DNA of 64,000 nt from Diplosphaera chodatii (lineage: Eukaryota; Chlorophyta; Trebouxiophyceae; Prasiolales; Stichococcaceae): positions 2,542,001 through 2,606,000 of the forward strand of contig JAALGY010000017.1 in NCBI GenBank assembly GCA_032358165.1. Reading direction: 5' to 3'. The position numbers were made by a program, and so were the translations under genes. Below the pieces are notes generated by a model, which saw only the letters and a list, made by a program, of their open reading frames with translations, was not told the DNA's origin and did not search any database. Positions 47,307-59,162 of the stretch are shown here, piece by piece. How positions within the stretch are numbered: the stretch's first letter is position 1; each line of letters begins with the position of its first letter.

Positions 47307-49783
47307 ATGAGCAGCCGGTATGCGGCGCGAATCGCAGCGTGGGTGCTGTTGCTGTCTCTGCACGTGGCACATGCTGCCGCTGCCAGCCAGGCAGCGGGCA
47401 CTGTGAGGGCGTTGCATAATCTGCCGGGCCACCAGGCCCATGCGGCACTGGCAGCTGGGGGATGCGTCGCCTGGCGTATTGACGGCTGGAAGGGGGAAGA
47501 CCTTCACGCAGATGCAGCGGCTGCCCCCGGATCAACCTGTCCGCAGCACGCCCTCAGGATACAGCAGACAACGCAGGTTCACGATACCGAGGGCTGTGCG
47601 CTTCATCAGCTGCAATTAAGCGCGCTGCTGCCCGCAGCGGTACAGAACGCCTCTGGAGGTCAGCAGCAGCATCAGCAGCAGAGACTACACAACCCATCGC
47701 AGCTTGCAGCGCTCCTACAGGCTTTAAATGAGCGCACAGAGCCATCCAGCGGCCTGCACGTTGCGCACGAGGCGGAGCAGCAGGTCTACATCAGCATCCG
47801 CAGCACTTGCAGCACCGCCACTGATGTGCTGCTGCAGCTGCGACGAGTGACGACAGCAAACCATCCGCATCAGCCAGCGCAGCTTAAACCTTCCTCAGTG
47901 GGGCTCCTGCTCAGGCGCAAGCCCCCTAGCCGCAGCACAGTCCGCCTCAGCAGCAGCATGTGGTCCCAGCGGAGGCTGCTGCAGCAGCCGCAGGGGCACC
48001 CGCAGCAGCCGGCGCAGCAGCAGGTGCAGCACGGGGGAGGGCCCAGCAGGCAGCCATGGGCCCACAACCCGACGGTATGCTGCTGCCCGGTCGCCGGCGG
48101 CCGCAGTAATGCCACCACGGTGCTTACAAAGCAGTCGCACGTGCCGCCGGATGGCCAGTGTTGCTGCGGCACCTTCAAGTGAGCTCTCCTTCCGGTCCCT
48201 GCACAGTACCTTACAGTGCTATCTCTGTGCGATCGGCAATAACCCTACCTGCATCACCTGTATGCTGTGCCTGTAGCAATCATTCGTGACAGAGGTAATG
48301 TGCGGTGGCATTCTGATGATGTGTCTCACTGCACTCGTCGCAGCGAGTGCTGCGCACAAGCCACCGGCAACAACGGGCAGAGCACTAGTACCCTGGCCAG
48401 CAAAAGCAGCAGCAGCGGCAGCGGCGGCAACAATGTTGTGATCATGGCCGTACTGATTTCAGTGTCGGTGGCGCTGATAGCCGGCATCCTTATGTGCATC
48501 TTTTGCTGCTACAGGTGAAGCCATGAATATAGCCTTGCTCACATGCACAATGGCAGGTTGCACGCTCGCCAAATCACATGCGGCAGGCTATCTATTCATA
48601 GCTGTGCGTCTCGTGGACCGGCTCAAAGTCTCAACGTATGACGAACTGGCTCATTCAGACGTTGGTACACGGCTGCACGCGCAGGAGAAACCAGCGAAAT
48701 CAGGCAGTGCTGCCGGTGCGGCAGCAGCGCACCAGGCGCTCACGCCCTGGAAGAGGCACGTCGGACGAATGCATGCACCACTGTGGCACGCCCCTCTCAA
48801 TCAGCAAACGTCTATGGCATGCTACGGTACCCTACGCTCCAGCATGGTCCCCGGCAGCGTGCACTTGCTGGTACCACTGCAGCAGGGCAGCGCATAGTGC
48901 TGTTGACAGCTATGGATAACAGCCAAGTGGAAGATGAAACGTGTCATGTTGGTGCACAGGCGACCCAGTCAAGGCAGCAGAGGAGATGCGCAGCGTGGTG
49001 AAGACGCTGCCAGAGGGCGACAGCAAGGCAGACGAGGACTGCCCCATCTGCATGGAGGCGGTCGCCACCGGCGACTGGCAGGTGGGAAGGAGTTCTAACC
49101 CCAACTGTGTCAATGGGGGGTTGTCACGAGTCAGCCATCGGTGATTCAACATGCAATGGTGTTGAATTGTGTGCAATAATGGGTGGTCACGTCACAACAG
49201 TAAGGAATAGGTCTTCGGGCGTAGGTGTTACCATGTGGGCATGGCGTGTGCACGCACTGCTTCGACACGCTGGTCGCGAGGGAGGCGCGGCTCACGGTCT
49301 GCCCCATGTGCCGCACGCGCGTGTTGACGCCCTCGCCGGAGGAGCAGGCGGCTGCAGCGGCGGCGGCTGCCGAAGCGCAGGCGGCGGCGGCTGCCCGACT
49401 GGCGGCGGCGGCGCTGCCGCCCAGCAGGCGCAGCCTGACAGACTCGGCCAGGTGCGTTGATCGATCCCCAAGTGGTGCGGAGGCAGGCCACCCCTTGATG
49501 GGCACAGCCTTGTATATCGTGCCTTCCCGACAACCACTACTAACACATGACCAAGGTTGCATCAGCATGGCACAATCGTGCAGCTGAAGCGTGGCCCCTG
49601 TGACCAAGCGATGGTGTGGCGTGCAGTTCCACTCGGCAGCACAGTCCAGCCGGCAGCTCGACGCAGCAGCGGCAGCGGCAGGAGCCGACCTTCGGCGGCC
49701 TGGCCCTGTCAGACTACGGCATCATCAGCAGCCCGCCAGTGCAGAACAGAAGCAGCACGCGACCTGCACCCGGCGGTGTATGA
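47307..49783 (+). CDS. transmembrane RING-finger protein with signal peptide and ectodomain (putative E3)
   Basis: Start ATG 47307 gives MSSRYAARIAAWVLLLSLHV, a clear signal peptide with cleavage likely after AHA. The first long exon (47307-48180) encodes an ectodomain of about 290 residues, Gln/His/Ala-rich with several Cys, ending in a CCC cluster. The next exon (about 48278-48516) adds more Cys and Ser/Gly-rich sequence, then one membrane span VVIMAVLISVSVALIAGILM followed by CIFCCY, a likely palmitoylated juxtamembrane edge. After an acidic linker, DEDCPICMEAVATGDWQ (about 49030-49081) joins to VLPCGHGVCTHCFDTLVARE and CPMCRTRV (about 49222-49322), a C3HC4 RING. A poly-Ala helix and SLTDSAR follow. 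The last exon likely ends with TFGGLALSDYGIISSPP and TGA 49781-49783. Topology would place the RING in the cytosol. Plant ATL and PA-TM-RING proteins are similar in plan, but the ectodomain is not one I recognise. The final exon frame is the least certain part. Confidence 0.85.
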
Positions 49784-50421
49784 TACGAGGAACCCGCAGC
49801 AGCCCCTTCAACCTGGTCCGTGTTGAATGCAGAAGGAGCACAACTGCGCTTGTAGGGAATGTAGCCTGTCGTCAACCCGTAACCCTTCTTGCTGGCATCT
49901 CTTCGCATTCTGGTTCACATCTACCGTAGTGGTGAACGAACAAGTGTGGCAGGAGCGCTAGCGCCACAGAACCTCTAAACAACTATCAGTGCGTGTGATC
50001 GGATATGAAGCTGAGGGGTGTACCAGGTGTTGACGTAAAACGTTGCTTCTTTTTGATGTGCATATTATTCGGATCAGGTTGTTTTATAGACCTGAGGAAC
50101 TCCCTTAGATACTAAACACAACCCGGTCACAGTGTGATGAGCTCTGCAGCTTGCGTTTCATCACGCTAGTCACCGACCAGAAACCCCCCGACCCGAGCTG
50201 CTGACCACCCTTGCAGACTCGACATGTACACCTGCCTGCTACTGTACAAAGCTGAAGCAGAGAAAGAGCAGACCAGCTCAACACCAGCAGAGCGTTCTAC
50301 CATATGGCGGGCGGGCACGTGCCAAATGTGGCATGCCTGACCCTATAGGGCCTTTGCTGAAAAAACCGCCTTGTAATGGGAGCTCAGGAACGGACTGTGT
50401 TCTACCAAGGAAACGACTGTG
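49784..50421. other. convergent intergenic region
   Basis: 3' flanks of the RING gene (plus) and the small membrane-protein gene (minus). No TGTAA in the right orientation and no domain-like frame were seen. It is AT-richer around 49980-50130. Confidence 0.5.
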
Positions 50422-51725
50422 TCAACTGGCGCAGCACGCCATGCAGCTGCAGCGGATGTCTTGCGGCCCGGCTACGCGCTCTACAGTGCTCCCGCCCAAA
50501 GGACTAGAATGAAGAATGTGCGTTGGAGCAAGCGGCCAAACCGTCGCAACTATTCCTGCACGCAAAGGAGGGTCACATGATGAGCGGCCTTTGCAGGCGA
50601 GCACCTGGTACAGCAGACGCTGCGCATATTCAAAACGCGCTCGCAGGGCCGGCAGCTGCCAGAGGGGGCTCGCAGCCAGACAGGGCAGCGGTGCAGTGTA
50701 ACAGCAGATGGTGGGGCTGCTCACCTGAATCGTGTGGGCCGCGCGCCCGTCGGGGTGCCAGCTGTGGCGCCGGCTGCGAGCGTCCTTGGGCCCCTCCCGC
50801 GCGTGCCCGTTCTCCCGCTCGTGGCTGTGCCGCCGGCCGTCCTCGTCGCGTGCGGAGTGCCGGTGGCCGTTGTGCTCGCGGCCGGGGCGGCGCTCGGAGC
50901 GTGCGTACAGTCCTGAGCTGCCGCCTCGCCTGTGGGCTGCCTGCATGTGGGTCGTCACGCATCAGCGCTTAGCTGCAACAGCAGGTTGCATGAGGAGGCA
51001 GCTGCAAGGTCATCGAGCACAGCCCATCCACTGGTGCCTAGTGCGCTGGCTTGTCGTCCTGAACTGCTGAGGGCGCCGCAGGAAAGCCCTGCACCAGGCC
51101 TGCCGACGCACCTTGATGGCCGCGATCTCGGCCTGCAGCTCCGCGGCCGTTGGACCGCTCTTGACCTTCCGCCTACAGCAGCAGTGGCGGGCTTGATTGA
51201 GTCAGGTGCAGCCCATTGGCAAATTCGAGGCAGATGTCCCCAGATTTGCACCTTCGAAGAGGAAGACTGACCGGTGGCCGCCGCCCAGCAGCTCCTGGAA
51301 GAACTGGATGTCTCGCAGGCTGGAGGCCCAAGCCAGGTACCATCCTGCAAAATAAGTGTACATTTCATGTCATGCGGCGCACATTGCAGCAGATAGTCTG
51401 CCGTCCCTCGCACGAGGCAGCACACGCATACGCAACGCGTTGCGGTGCTGCAGCATCAGCTCCCGTCGAAGAAGGACAAGTAGGCGCGGGTGTGGTGGCC
51501 TTTAGCCCCTGTGGAGCAGCTGCCGATTTAACCTGGGCAGGTAAGCGGACCTGCGCAGATGCACGCGATGATGGCGATGCCGCCCAGCAGCACCGCTCCA
51601 ATGCCCAGCAGGCGCTCCAGGTGCACGCTGCCGGGCATCCCACTGAAGTGCTGAGTTGTCAGCAAGCGGGACAGGTGCCAGCTGATGCTGCCCCCGTCGG
51701 CGCTGGGTAGGAGCATGCACAGCAT
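50422..51725 (-). CDS. uncharacterised small single-span membrane protein
   Basis: I do not recognise this gene. An ATG at 51723-51725 starts a stretch with SWHLSRLLTTQHFSGMPGS and a hydrophobic segment LLGIGAVLLGGIAIIACICA (to about 51555). An acceptor at about 51347 opens WYLAWASSLRDIQFFQELLG, spliced to RKVKSGPTAAELQAEIAAIK (about 51115-51175), then to an Arg/His/Ser-rich charged exon (about 50726-50940). Then follow FEYAQRLLYQ (about 50598-50650) and a last exon ending CSCMACCAS at TGA 50422-50424. The predicted protein has about 220 residues with one membrane span, a short helical region and a basic tail. The final four residues, CCAS, would fit a CaaX prenylation box. An acceptor-like CTCAG just upstream of the ATG means an earlier exon is possible. 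Exon chain is inferred from splice sites and amino-acid character only. Confidence 0.48.
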
Positions 51726-52398
51726 GGCCGCCTGAGATGGCAAGTGTTTTCCTTACAGACGTGTTCGAAACGCGTCACAGCTGCCTGTTGCAAGCTGCGA
51801 CCACAGATTGAGTCGCAGTACTGATCCTGCTGGTCGAAACGCAGCGATACCGCCGCAAAAGCACAAGCGCAACTTCTGTCTATGACTTGGGTGCTTCGCG
51901 ACCTGTGGAATGACAAGTGACCTGTGGCAGCGCGAGCAAGGGGTACAGTGTACAATGGTATTGCGGATCTGTGAACCTGGGTATGGAGATTTGAAGAAGG
52001 CAGTGCAAGATCCGACCTTCGATCTGCGGTGCCCTTTTGGCAGCTTTACATCGATGCACAACCTATCGAAGAATCTGGGCCTGCAAAGCCGCGGACGCTC
52101 GGCCCGTGAGCATGGGCGACAACCAAAGATGCTGAAAACATGACGCCAATGCGACACAAGACGGTTGAATCTCAATGTCCCCGCGCTGCCATGCCCAACA
52201 TGCCGCTGTAAAGAATACCACACTTGAAACAAGCAAATCAAAGGTTTGTTGTTCTTGTCATTGCCGGACGCACGGCGTCGCCTCAATAGTTGTCTCCCCG
52301 CTCTTCTCGAATGTTGACAACAAACAAGAGGTGGCTGACATTTGCCAGGGCGGTTCACCACCCGCTGCAATCGCAGCCAGGTCCCTGATCAGATCCCA
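51726..52398. other. intergenic region with overlapping ORFs on both strands
   Basis: Between the small membrane-protein gene and the B-box gene, both on the minus strand. TTACA at 52046-52050 (TGTAA on the minus strand) lies about 350 nt after the B-box stop and is a good poly(A) candidate; another TTACA is at 51753-51757. An ATG-started 77-codon frame on the plus strand (51910-52143) and a long minus-strand open frame overlap here. Neither resembles a known family. Confidence 0.5.
52046..52050 (-). terminator. TGTAA poly(A) signal, B-box gene
   Basis: TGTAA on the minus strand downstream of the B-box protein stop codon, in the position expected for a chlorophyte polyadenylation signal. Confidence 0.5.
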
Positions 52399-54717
52399 TC
52401 AGCCGATGCGCTGCCGCTTCAGCGTCGGCACCTCGGGCACGATGCTGTCACGGGGTGTGCCCAGGCTGCCGCTCGGCGTCATGGCAGCAACTGCGCCTGC
52501 TCGCGTCTTGGGCTGCACCTGCGCCGGCAGCGCCGACGGCACGCTGCTGCTGATGCGCGCGGGGTCGCGCACCGACACCACCGGGTCGTCGAAGATGGTG
52601 CTGTCGGCGGGCTGCGAGGCGCCGCCGGCGGAGCCGAAGATGTCGTTGGCGGCGTCGTCGGGCAGGAAGCCCAGGTCCGGCACCTCCAGGAACTTGGACC
52701 AGTCGTCCAGGTCGCCCAGCCCCGCGTCGCCCCACGCCGCATCCACATCCTGCAGGTGACAAGACGACGCAGCTGAAAGGCAGGAGTATACATACTGCGG
52801 CTTGAGTGGGCTCGCGTGCTGCATCAAGCGCGAGCTGTGAGCATGTCGGCACACCCACGACTTCTTGGGCAGCACCTGACCACATGCACGGCGACAGTGC
52901 TGCAGCACAAATCGCGTGCATTCATCACGAAGGCTGCTGCAAAATTCCGGCGTCTGGCAAGCCCACAGCAGCAACCAGCGGCACCCACCTTGGCGCTGTA
53001 GTTCTGGGGCAGCGAGGGCATGCCCAGCAGGTCCGAGGCGAGCGTGACGCTGTCATTGCGCTCGGCGCTGCCACTGCCGCTGCCGCCGGACGGGCCAGCG
53101 CCGCCGTCGTTCATCCGCGTGCTGGCGCTCGCCTGCCGCCGCTGCTGCTGCTGCCCAGCCTGCAGGCGTTGGGACAGCAGCAGCATGATCAAGCAGCTCA
53201 TATATGCAACCCACCATGAAGTCATGGGCATGGCTCGTGCCAGTATGACCACTCGTTGAGGAGCAATGAAGAGCAAGGACTGCCAGACAACAGACGCACC
53301 GTGAGCGGTGCGGGGGCGCCAATCGAGGGAGCCCCCGCGAGCGTCGCGCCGGTGGGCACCATGCCCTGCGGCAGGCTCAGCAGGTCGCCGTTGCTGGGCA
53401 CGTGCTGGATCTGCGGCATCGCGGCAGCGCTCCGCCTCTGCACCGTGGTCGTGGTCTCCGCTGCAGCGTGGCGACAGCAACCAGCTCAGCGCCGGGAGGG
53501 CTGGCATGCATGTGCCTGGTGTACAGTGTTGCATCACCGCCTTCCGCTGCAGCTGTGCACTGTGCACTATGCAGTGCACAGCAAGTGACTGGGACACAGG
53601 GAGAAACGCCGACACGAGTGCTTCGTGTGCACCTTCTGAGCTGGCACTGGAAGCGGTGGCCTCGGGCAGCCCGTGCAGCCCGGCCGCCACACCCGACAGG
53701 ATGTACCTGGCGAAATGCAGCGCCACAAGGTGAGCAGACGAGGGAACCGTCACAAAGGCCCTGTGCAAGCGGGACCATCGTTCCATGCCACAACGCCCAA
53801 TGTTGAGCCTTGAGTAAGCTCTCGCTGCCCAAGGGTTGTGATGCACTGAGTCGTGATGCGCTGCATGGACACCGCATGCACACCCCTCACCGGTGGTGCG
53901 TCTTGGTGAACTGGTTGGCGGTGTGGATCATCAGGTCGCAGCGCCTGCACGTCATGGCGCGGTCCTCGCTGCAGAACATGACCGCCGGCAGCTCCTGTTT
54001 GGCCGAAAATGCAACAGGCGGTTAACGGACGGAACATCGTCCAAAGTCCCCCGTTCTTTCCATGCTGCAGCGCAGTCCAGCCATGCTTGATCCAGTGAGA
54101 CCGAGGGCAGATCTGCAGGCTGCTGTGTGACCTCCTCATATGGTGCACTGGCAACATGCGCGCTGCCTCTGCGTGCACCTGGCAGATGTCACACTGCGCG
54201 GGCTCCTGCTGCGGCGTCAGCGCCACGCGCTCGTGCTTTTGGCCCGCCTTGGCACCTCCATGCAGGCTGCAGGGGAAGATGAGAGTCAGATCCGGACCGG
54301 GCAGGTGTCAGACTGCCTATCGACTTACGCACCGGACCACAGCTAGAACGTCCGCGAACACAGCGCATGGCAGCAGAAACGTCGCTACGCATGAAGCGCG
54401 GTCCCGATCACCAAGTGCTGATCGCCGTGCGACGCGCAGAGCTGCCAGTGCACCTGCTGATACCTCAGCTGCCTGCCCGGTCCCCCTCAAGTGCAAGCAC
54501 GCAAGCAAGTGCTATCGCAACTCAAAAGCACTCGAGACACATCGCACGAACAACGGGGAACTTTCAGGAGCGGACCGACCAATAGACAATCCCTTCCCGG
54601 TAAGAGGTCGTCAAGAGGCGCTCACTTGCTGTCGCAGGCAGCGCACAGCGACGCCTTGTCCGCGAAGCAGAACAGAGTAGCAGGCTGCGAGGCACAGACG
54701 TCGCAGGTAAAGCCCAT
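52399..54717 (-). CDS. double B-box zinc-finger protein (BBX, STO/DBB type)
   Basis: Nuclear regulator of the plant BBX family, group with two B-boxes; plant relatives act in light and photomorphogenic signalling. Start ATG 54715-54717. Phased exons: 54626-54717, 54179-54266, 53891-53994 and 53633-53706, followed by exons near 53300-53470, 52990-53160 and 52399-52755 (TGA 52399-52401). B-box 1 is MGFTCDVCASQPATLFC, then FADKASLCAACDSN and LHGGAKAGQKHERVAL, with the C-x2-C, C-x2-D, C-x2-C-D and H-x8-H pattern complete. B-box 2 starts with QCDICQ and continues ELPAVMFCSEDRAMTCRRC and DLMIHTANQFTKTHHR, then YILSGVAAGL, equal to the RFLLTGVRVGL block after B-box 2 in STO-like proteins. The C-terminal part is Ser/Gly-rich and acidic, with DLDDWSKFLEVPDLGFLPDD resembling an activation region, and ends LKRQRIG. 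No CCT domain is seen, so it is not CONSTANS-type. Confidence 0.92.
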
Positions 54718-55171
54718 GCTTGCCGCCGCCTAGGCCGCCACCACGATCGGTGTCCACCAAAAGCTGGGATGGCCCAAGCCGAACGTGGCTCTGTTCCTGG
54801 CGACTGCCACGCGCGTCCGCCCACTCTGTGCCCGTGCGACTAGCTGTTGCTGGCGTGCTGCAAGCTCCCGCTACGTTTGCCGGCGTCCTGTTGGAAGACA
54901 GGGACCAGGCACGCTGTGGCGAAACTGGTGGACTGTGACCACAAACTCCAGGTCACGTGCCGGCTGTGACAAATGCTGAGATATACTGAGCAGGCATGGC
55001 CATGTGATTTGATTGGGGCTGCTGTTGTTCCATCAAGGCGTGGTTCCAACGGCAACCGAGCCGATTGAGGTTGCTCAGCACACTGAACCACAACGACTGA
55101 CTACTGAAGCACTGAGCAACTGCTGAACCCTCCTCCACACGCACTGAGATCTGGTCATGCTATGGCGACGT
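54718..55171. other. intergenic: CCT2 3' flank / B-box promoter
   Basis: 454 bp between two minus-strand genes. No TGTAA in the minus orientation, no TATA box and no protein-like frame were recognised. Confidence 0.5.
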
Positions 55172-58100
55172 CTACTCTTCCCGCTGCCGCGGCGCCGCTG
55201 CAACAATTGGAAAGCAATAGTCAGTCACGCTGCTGCCATCGCTGACCATGGTGAAGGCAGCATTTGGCAGCGTGACCACGCCATGCACTGGAATGGCTCA
55301 CATTTGATGATCTCGTCCACACGCAGGATCATCTCCGCCGCCTCTGTTGCCGACAGCAGCACCGCATGCTTCACCTGCGAGTGCACGCATCAGCCGACCC
55401 TCGTCACCTGATACAGCAGCAAACCCGCTACACAACTGCTGCTAGTAGTGCGCACTGGGTGCTGCGTATCTGTGCAGCTTACACAATGGTACACCACCAC
55501 ACACACGGCAAGAAGGACAGGCGTCCGGACGGACGATACCTTGTAGGCCTCGAAGATGCCCAGCTCCTGCATGCTGCCGACGCGCCCGGCAATGACGTCC
55601 ACGCCAGACTGCTTTGCATCATCGGCTGCGTGTGCCGCGCGCAGCTGGGACACCAGGTCCGCTGAGTCCAGGCCTATGGAGCATGGCAGTCATGTCGTGC
55701 TTCAGGATTAGCGCCTGCAGACGTCGTACTGTTGGTAGCATGACCCACGGGTGCAGCGCAAGCATCTCTGCACCCATGCGCATGCGTGCCGCCCACACGC
55801 TCGACATCAAACTGCCCATGTGGGAGCTGTTCTTGCTTGAGCCGTGACTCTGCATTGCTGATCCTCACAGGGCAAGTATAGCAAGTGTGCTGACCAGCTG
55901 CTTGCAGACTGATAGCCTTCGGCGCACCTGCATTGTCTGAGATGATGGTGGGGATGGACCGCAGCGCGCGCGCAAATGCCGCCATTGCAAGGCTGCGCTT
56001 CCCAGGCGTCCGTGCAGCCGCCTCGTCCACCACCTGCTCATGATAAGTGAAAACAGCACAATAGTTCTGCGTCTGTACGGCCTCAATAACAGGATGAGGT
56101 CGGGCATGAAGGGCCCCAATGGGTCGTGAGCTCTAAAAGTCCCACCTTTGCCATCTGCATCTCTGGCCAGCCGCCGCCGTACAGCACCCGCGAGTCAGCG
56201 GTGGCAGCATTGAGCACGCACAGCGCATCGTGCAAGGACCGCTCCGCCTCGTCAAGGACGTGCGAACCTGCGGTCAGGAACCCAAATGAATGAAACTGAA
56301 TTGAACTGTGCCTTTAGAATGATGGGCGGCCATCCCAGACTCACCCCACATTGCCAAGTCAGTGTCTTGCACGGCAGGGGTGCTCAGCTGCGCTCAAGGC
56401 CAGCACTGCAAGTAAGCCCGCCCAACACTTTATTGATCTTTGCACACAAATCATTTCAATCAAGTCAAGGGGACGCACTTGCGCCACGCAGCACGATGGT
56501 GCACGCCTCGGCCTTTGCGACGCCGCTGAAGTGGATGAGGCGGTCCTCGCCAATCATGATCTCCTCGATCAGCTTTGCATGGCCCAGCTTCGTGGCCTCG
56601 GGCGCATCGAAGGTGCTGGTGATGTCGCCGCCTGCAATGTGCATGAGTTTACTAGATTGGGCATGGCGTGATACTACATGTGCCACAAGGCCAAACCCAG
56701 CGGGGATTCCACACTAGCAGGCTCAGTCGCTTCCCTCAAGGGGCTTGACAGCACCGGGCGCACAGCCCCTCAGCCAAGCCATGCATGAAAAGCATCATTG
56801 CCTGCAGTCTGAGGACTTGCACAATTCGAGCGCAGCACACGATCAGGTCCTGCCCAAACGATGCGACAGGAGTTTTAAGACATTTGGCAGCCTCTTTGCC
56901 GGGCATAAACATTAAACATTAATGCGTAGCTCTCATTGCCAGTTCCTTGGCGTTGGTCCAGGCCTGCAGGCTGGCGATAGCTCACGTGTAGATACTCATT
57001 CCTCTGGAATAAGCCTCAGGTAACATCTCTGTAATGAGGACAGCATCCTGCCTGTCACGAGCGCCAGGCGCTCGATGCCGTCAAAGTCGGCGTGCTCAAT
57101 GGCCATGACGCCGGCGTCGGCGAAGATCTGCTCCGGGAAGTTGTAGATCAGCTGCCGGTTCACGAAGCAGTTGATGCCATGGCCGATGATGCGCTTGCAC
57201 TTGTCCGCCATCTTCTCGCGCTCCGCCCTCTCGATGTCCGCCACCTGCAGTGAACGTACATATGCTTCAGTCTGATGATCAGTCTGAGGATACATGGCAC
57301 TGCACCTGACCCAATCACACTTCAGCTGTGATCTGCTGCATCCGTGAAACGCTCGTCAGGGTGATGAGGATTGGTGTATGCAGCAGCGTCAGCAGATCGA
57401 GGTCCGATACGCTCGCCAGTCTGCACCTTCTGCATGGAGTCTACGCGCACGCGGGCGCCGTAGATCTTGATCTTGTCGGTGTCCATGGCGGTGTTGGCGA
57501 CCAGGATGTTGGCGTTCTCGATGCGCTTGGGCTGCCCCACCCCGATGCGCTTGTCCAGGATGAAGCCCTCGTCCAGGAACGATTCCTGCACAGGGCGGTG
57601 CGCCGCGTGAGGCTGTGCAGTGGAGGCGGGCCACACACAGGGGAACCTGTGCAGCAAGCCTGCGGACCTGATGGCTGGAGCCTGTGACGCGCACAATGCA
57701 CAGTGCTGTAGCTGTGTTTTGCAACTCGAGGAGGCGCCAGGACCGTTACTGTCGCTGGTGCAGACACCAATGCAGCTCACCCGCAAGGTGCCGCCCGGCT
57801 TCTTGATGATGTGTATCGACTCCAGATTCTGGCTGCCCTTCAGCCGCAGTACCGCGTCCACTGCCAGGTTGGCAAAGTGATCCTTATCCTATAGATGGGA
57901 CAAGGCAGGGTCTGGTTACACGTTAACACCTGTGCCACCCAGGCCCATGTTTGACCAAGGTGTGCGTCTGCTTGCCAGTGCTCTGCACCTCTGGAGCACT
58001 TGGACTATGCAGTCGAGGATGAGCATGTGTCACACGACAGTTGCAAACAGACCTGTGTCAGGATCTTGGAGCTGAGGGTGGTGCGTGCGATGTTCAGCAG

Positions 58101-59162
58101 GTCGTCCCGAAATGCATCCGGCTCTGCGCTGTGGTCCACTGCGACTGCCTCTAGCCTGTCCCGTGCAATGTTGCACGCCTCGCGGTAGCCTGCAAGGTAG
58201 ACAATCAAAACGAGTCAGCCTCATCAAGTTCTCGACGTCCATAAGCTGGCAGCCTGATATGCCCATTGGCTTAGGCGAAAGCAGCAAAGCAGCGCATGCT
58301 CTGCAGGGCAGCTGCAAAGGGCGTCCCGGCTGCTGTGGCGCGCCTGCTATGATGGTCATGGGGTGGATCTTCTGGTTGACCAGCTGCTCCGCCTCTCGGA
58401 GCAGCTCGCCTGCCAGCACCACGACGGACGTGGTGCCGTCGCCCACCTCGTCGTCCTGCACCTTTGAGATGTCTGCACAAGGGGGGGCCAGCACATCAAC
58501 GCTGCCCAGTGGTATCGATCGCATGTGACGAGACAATGCAGTGATGTCAGTGCAAGAGCAGTTGACTCATCATGTATGGCGCACTCCTCACCTACAAGGA
58601 CCTTTGCCGCTGGGTTGTCCACCCAAAGGGACTTCAGGATGGTGGCACCGTCGTTGGTCACCATGATGTCTTTGCCGCCGGTCATACTTTGCAGGATTTT
58701 GTCCTGTGCATGATGGGAGTGGTTGGACGTCGTATCTCTGTTGTGCCAGATGTTCCAGCACGCTATGCTCTGGCCACAAAAGTATACACCGCACTCTGCT
58801 CACCATGCCCTTGGGCCCTAGTGTCGTCTTGACTAGGTCTGCGATGGCCATGGCTCCGACGAAGGAAGCCTGCGGTTTGCCGCCATTGACGGACGTGAGT
58901 GTCCAGGCGCTCATGTGCATCATCACCGTTGCATGCAAAGTGACAGGATAGATCGAAGCGTGAGAGCAACTGTACATTCATCTCACCATGCGAGCAGTCT
59001 CGCCGCGTTCCTCCGAGGCACCCGCCCCAAGGACGCCTGACTGCTGCACCTGCGCATCATGCAAACATCAACGCGTCCACAATCACAGTGTGAGCCTGTC
59101 TGATGTGAAGCTACAGGGCTTGTTGCAGAGTTGTGCATGCTTCAACGTCGGCTCACCGACAT
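55172..59162 (-). CDS. CCT2: T-complex protein 1 subunit beta (CCT2, cytosolic chaperonin TRiC)
   Basis: ATP-dependent cytosolic chaperonin subunit that folds actin, tubulin and WD40 proteins in a 16-subunit ring. Exon 1 is only ATGTCG (59157-59162), followed by GTGAGC; exon 2 is 58987-59049 ([20 protein letters not shown] then M). The next exons give [20 protein letters not shown], then [20 protein letters not shown] (about 58610-58680), [20 protein letters not shown] with the catalytic GDGTT (about 58400-58470), and [19 protein letters not shown]. Then [20 protein letters not shown] (about 57480-57540), [15 protein letters not shown] (about 57110-57160), [38 protein letters not shown] (about 56520-56580), [47 protein letters not shown], and [20 protein letters not shown] with SAPRQREE at the end (TAG 55172-55174). 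The sequence is nearest to plant CCT2, which shares GGGWPEM. Confidence 0.97.

Noticed and set aside
56160..56280. GGGWPEM instead of GGGCSEM in CCT2 looked like an active-site change.
   Set aside because: Plant CCT2 also has GGGWPEM, so it is a normal green-lineage feature.
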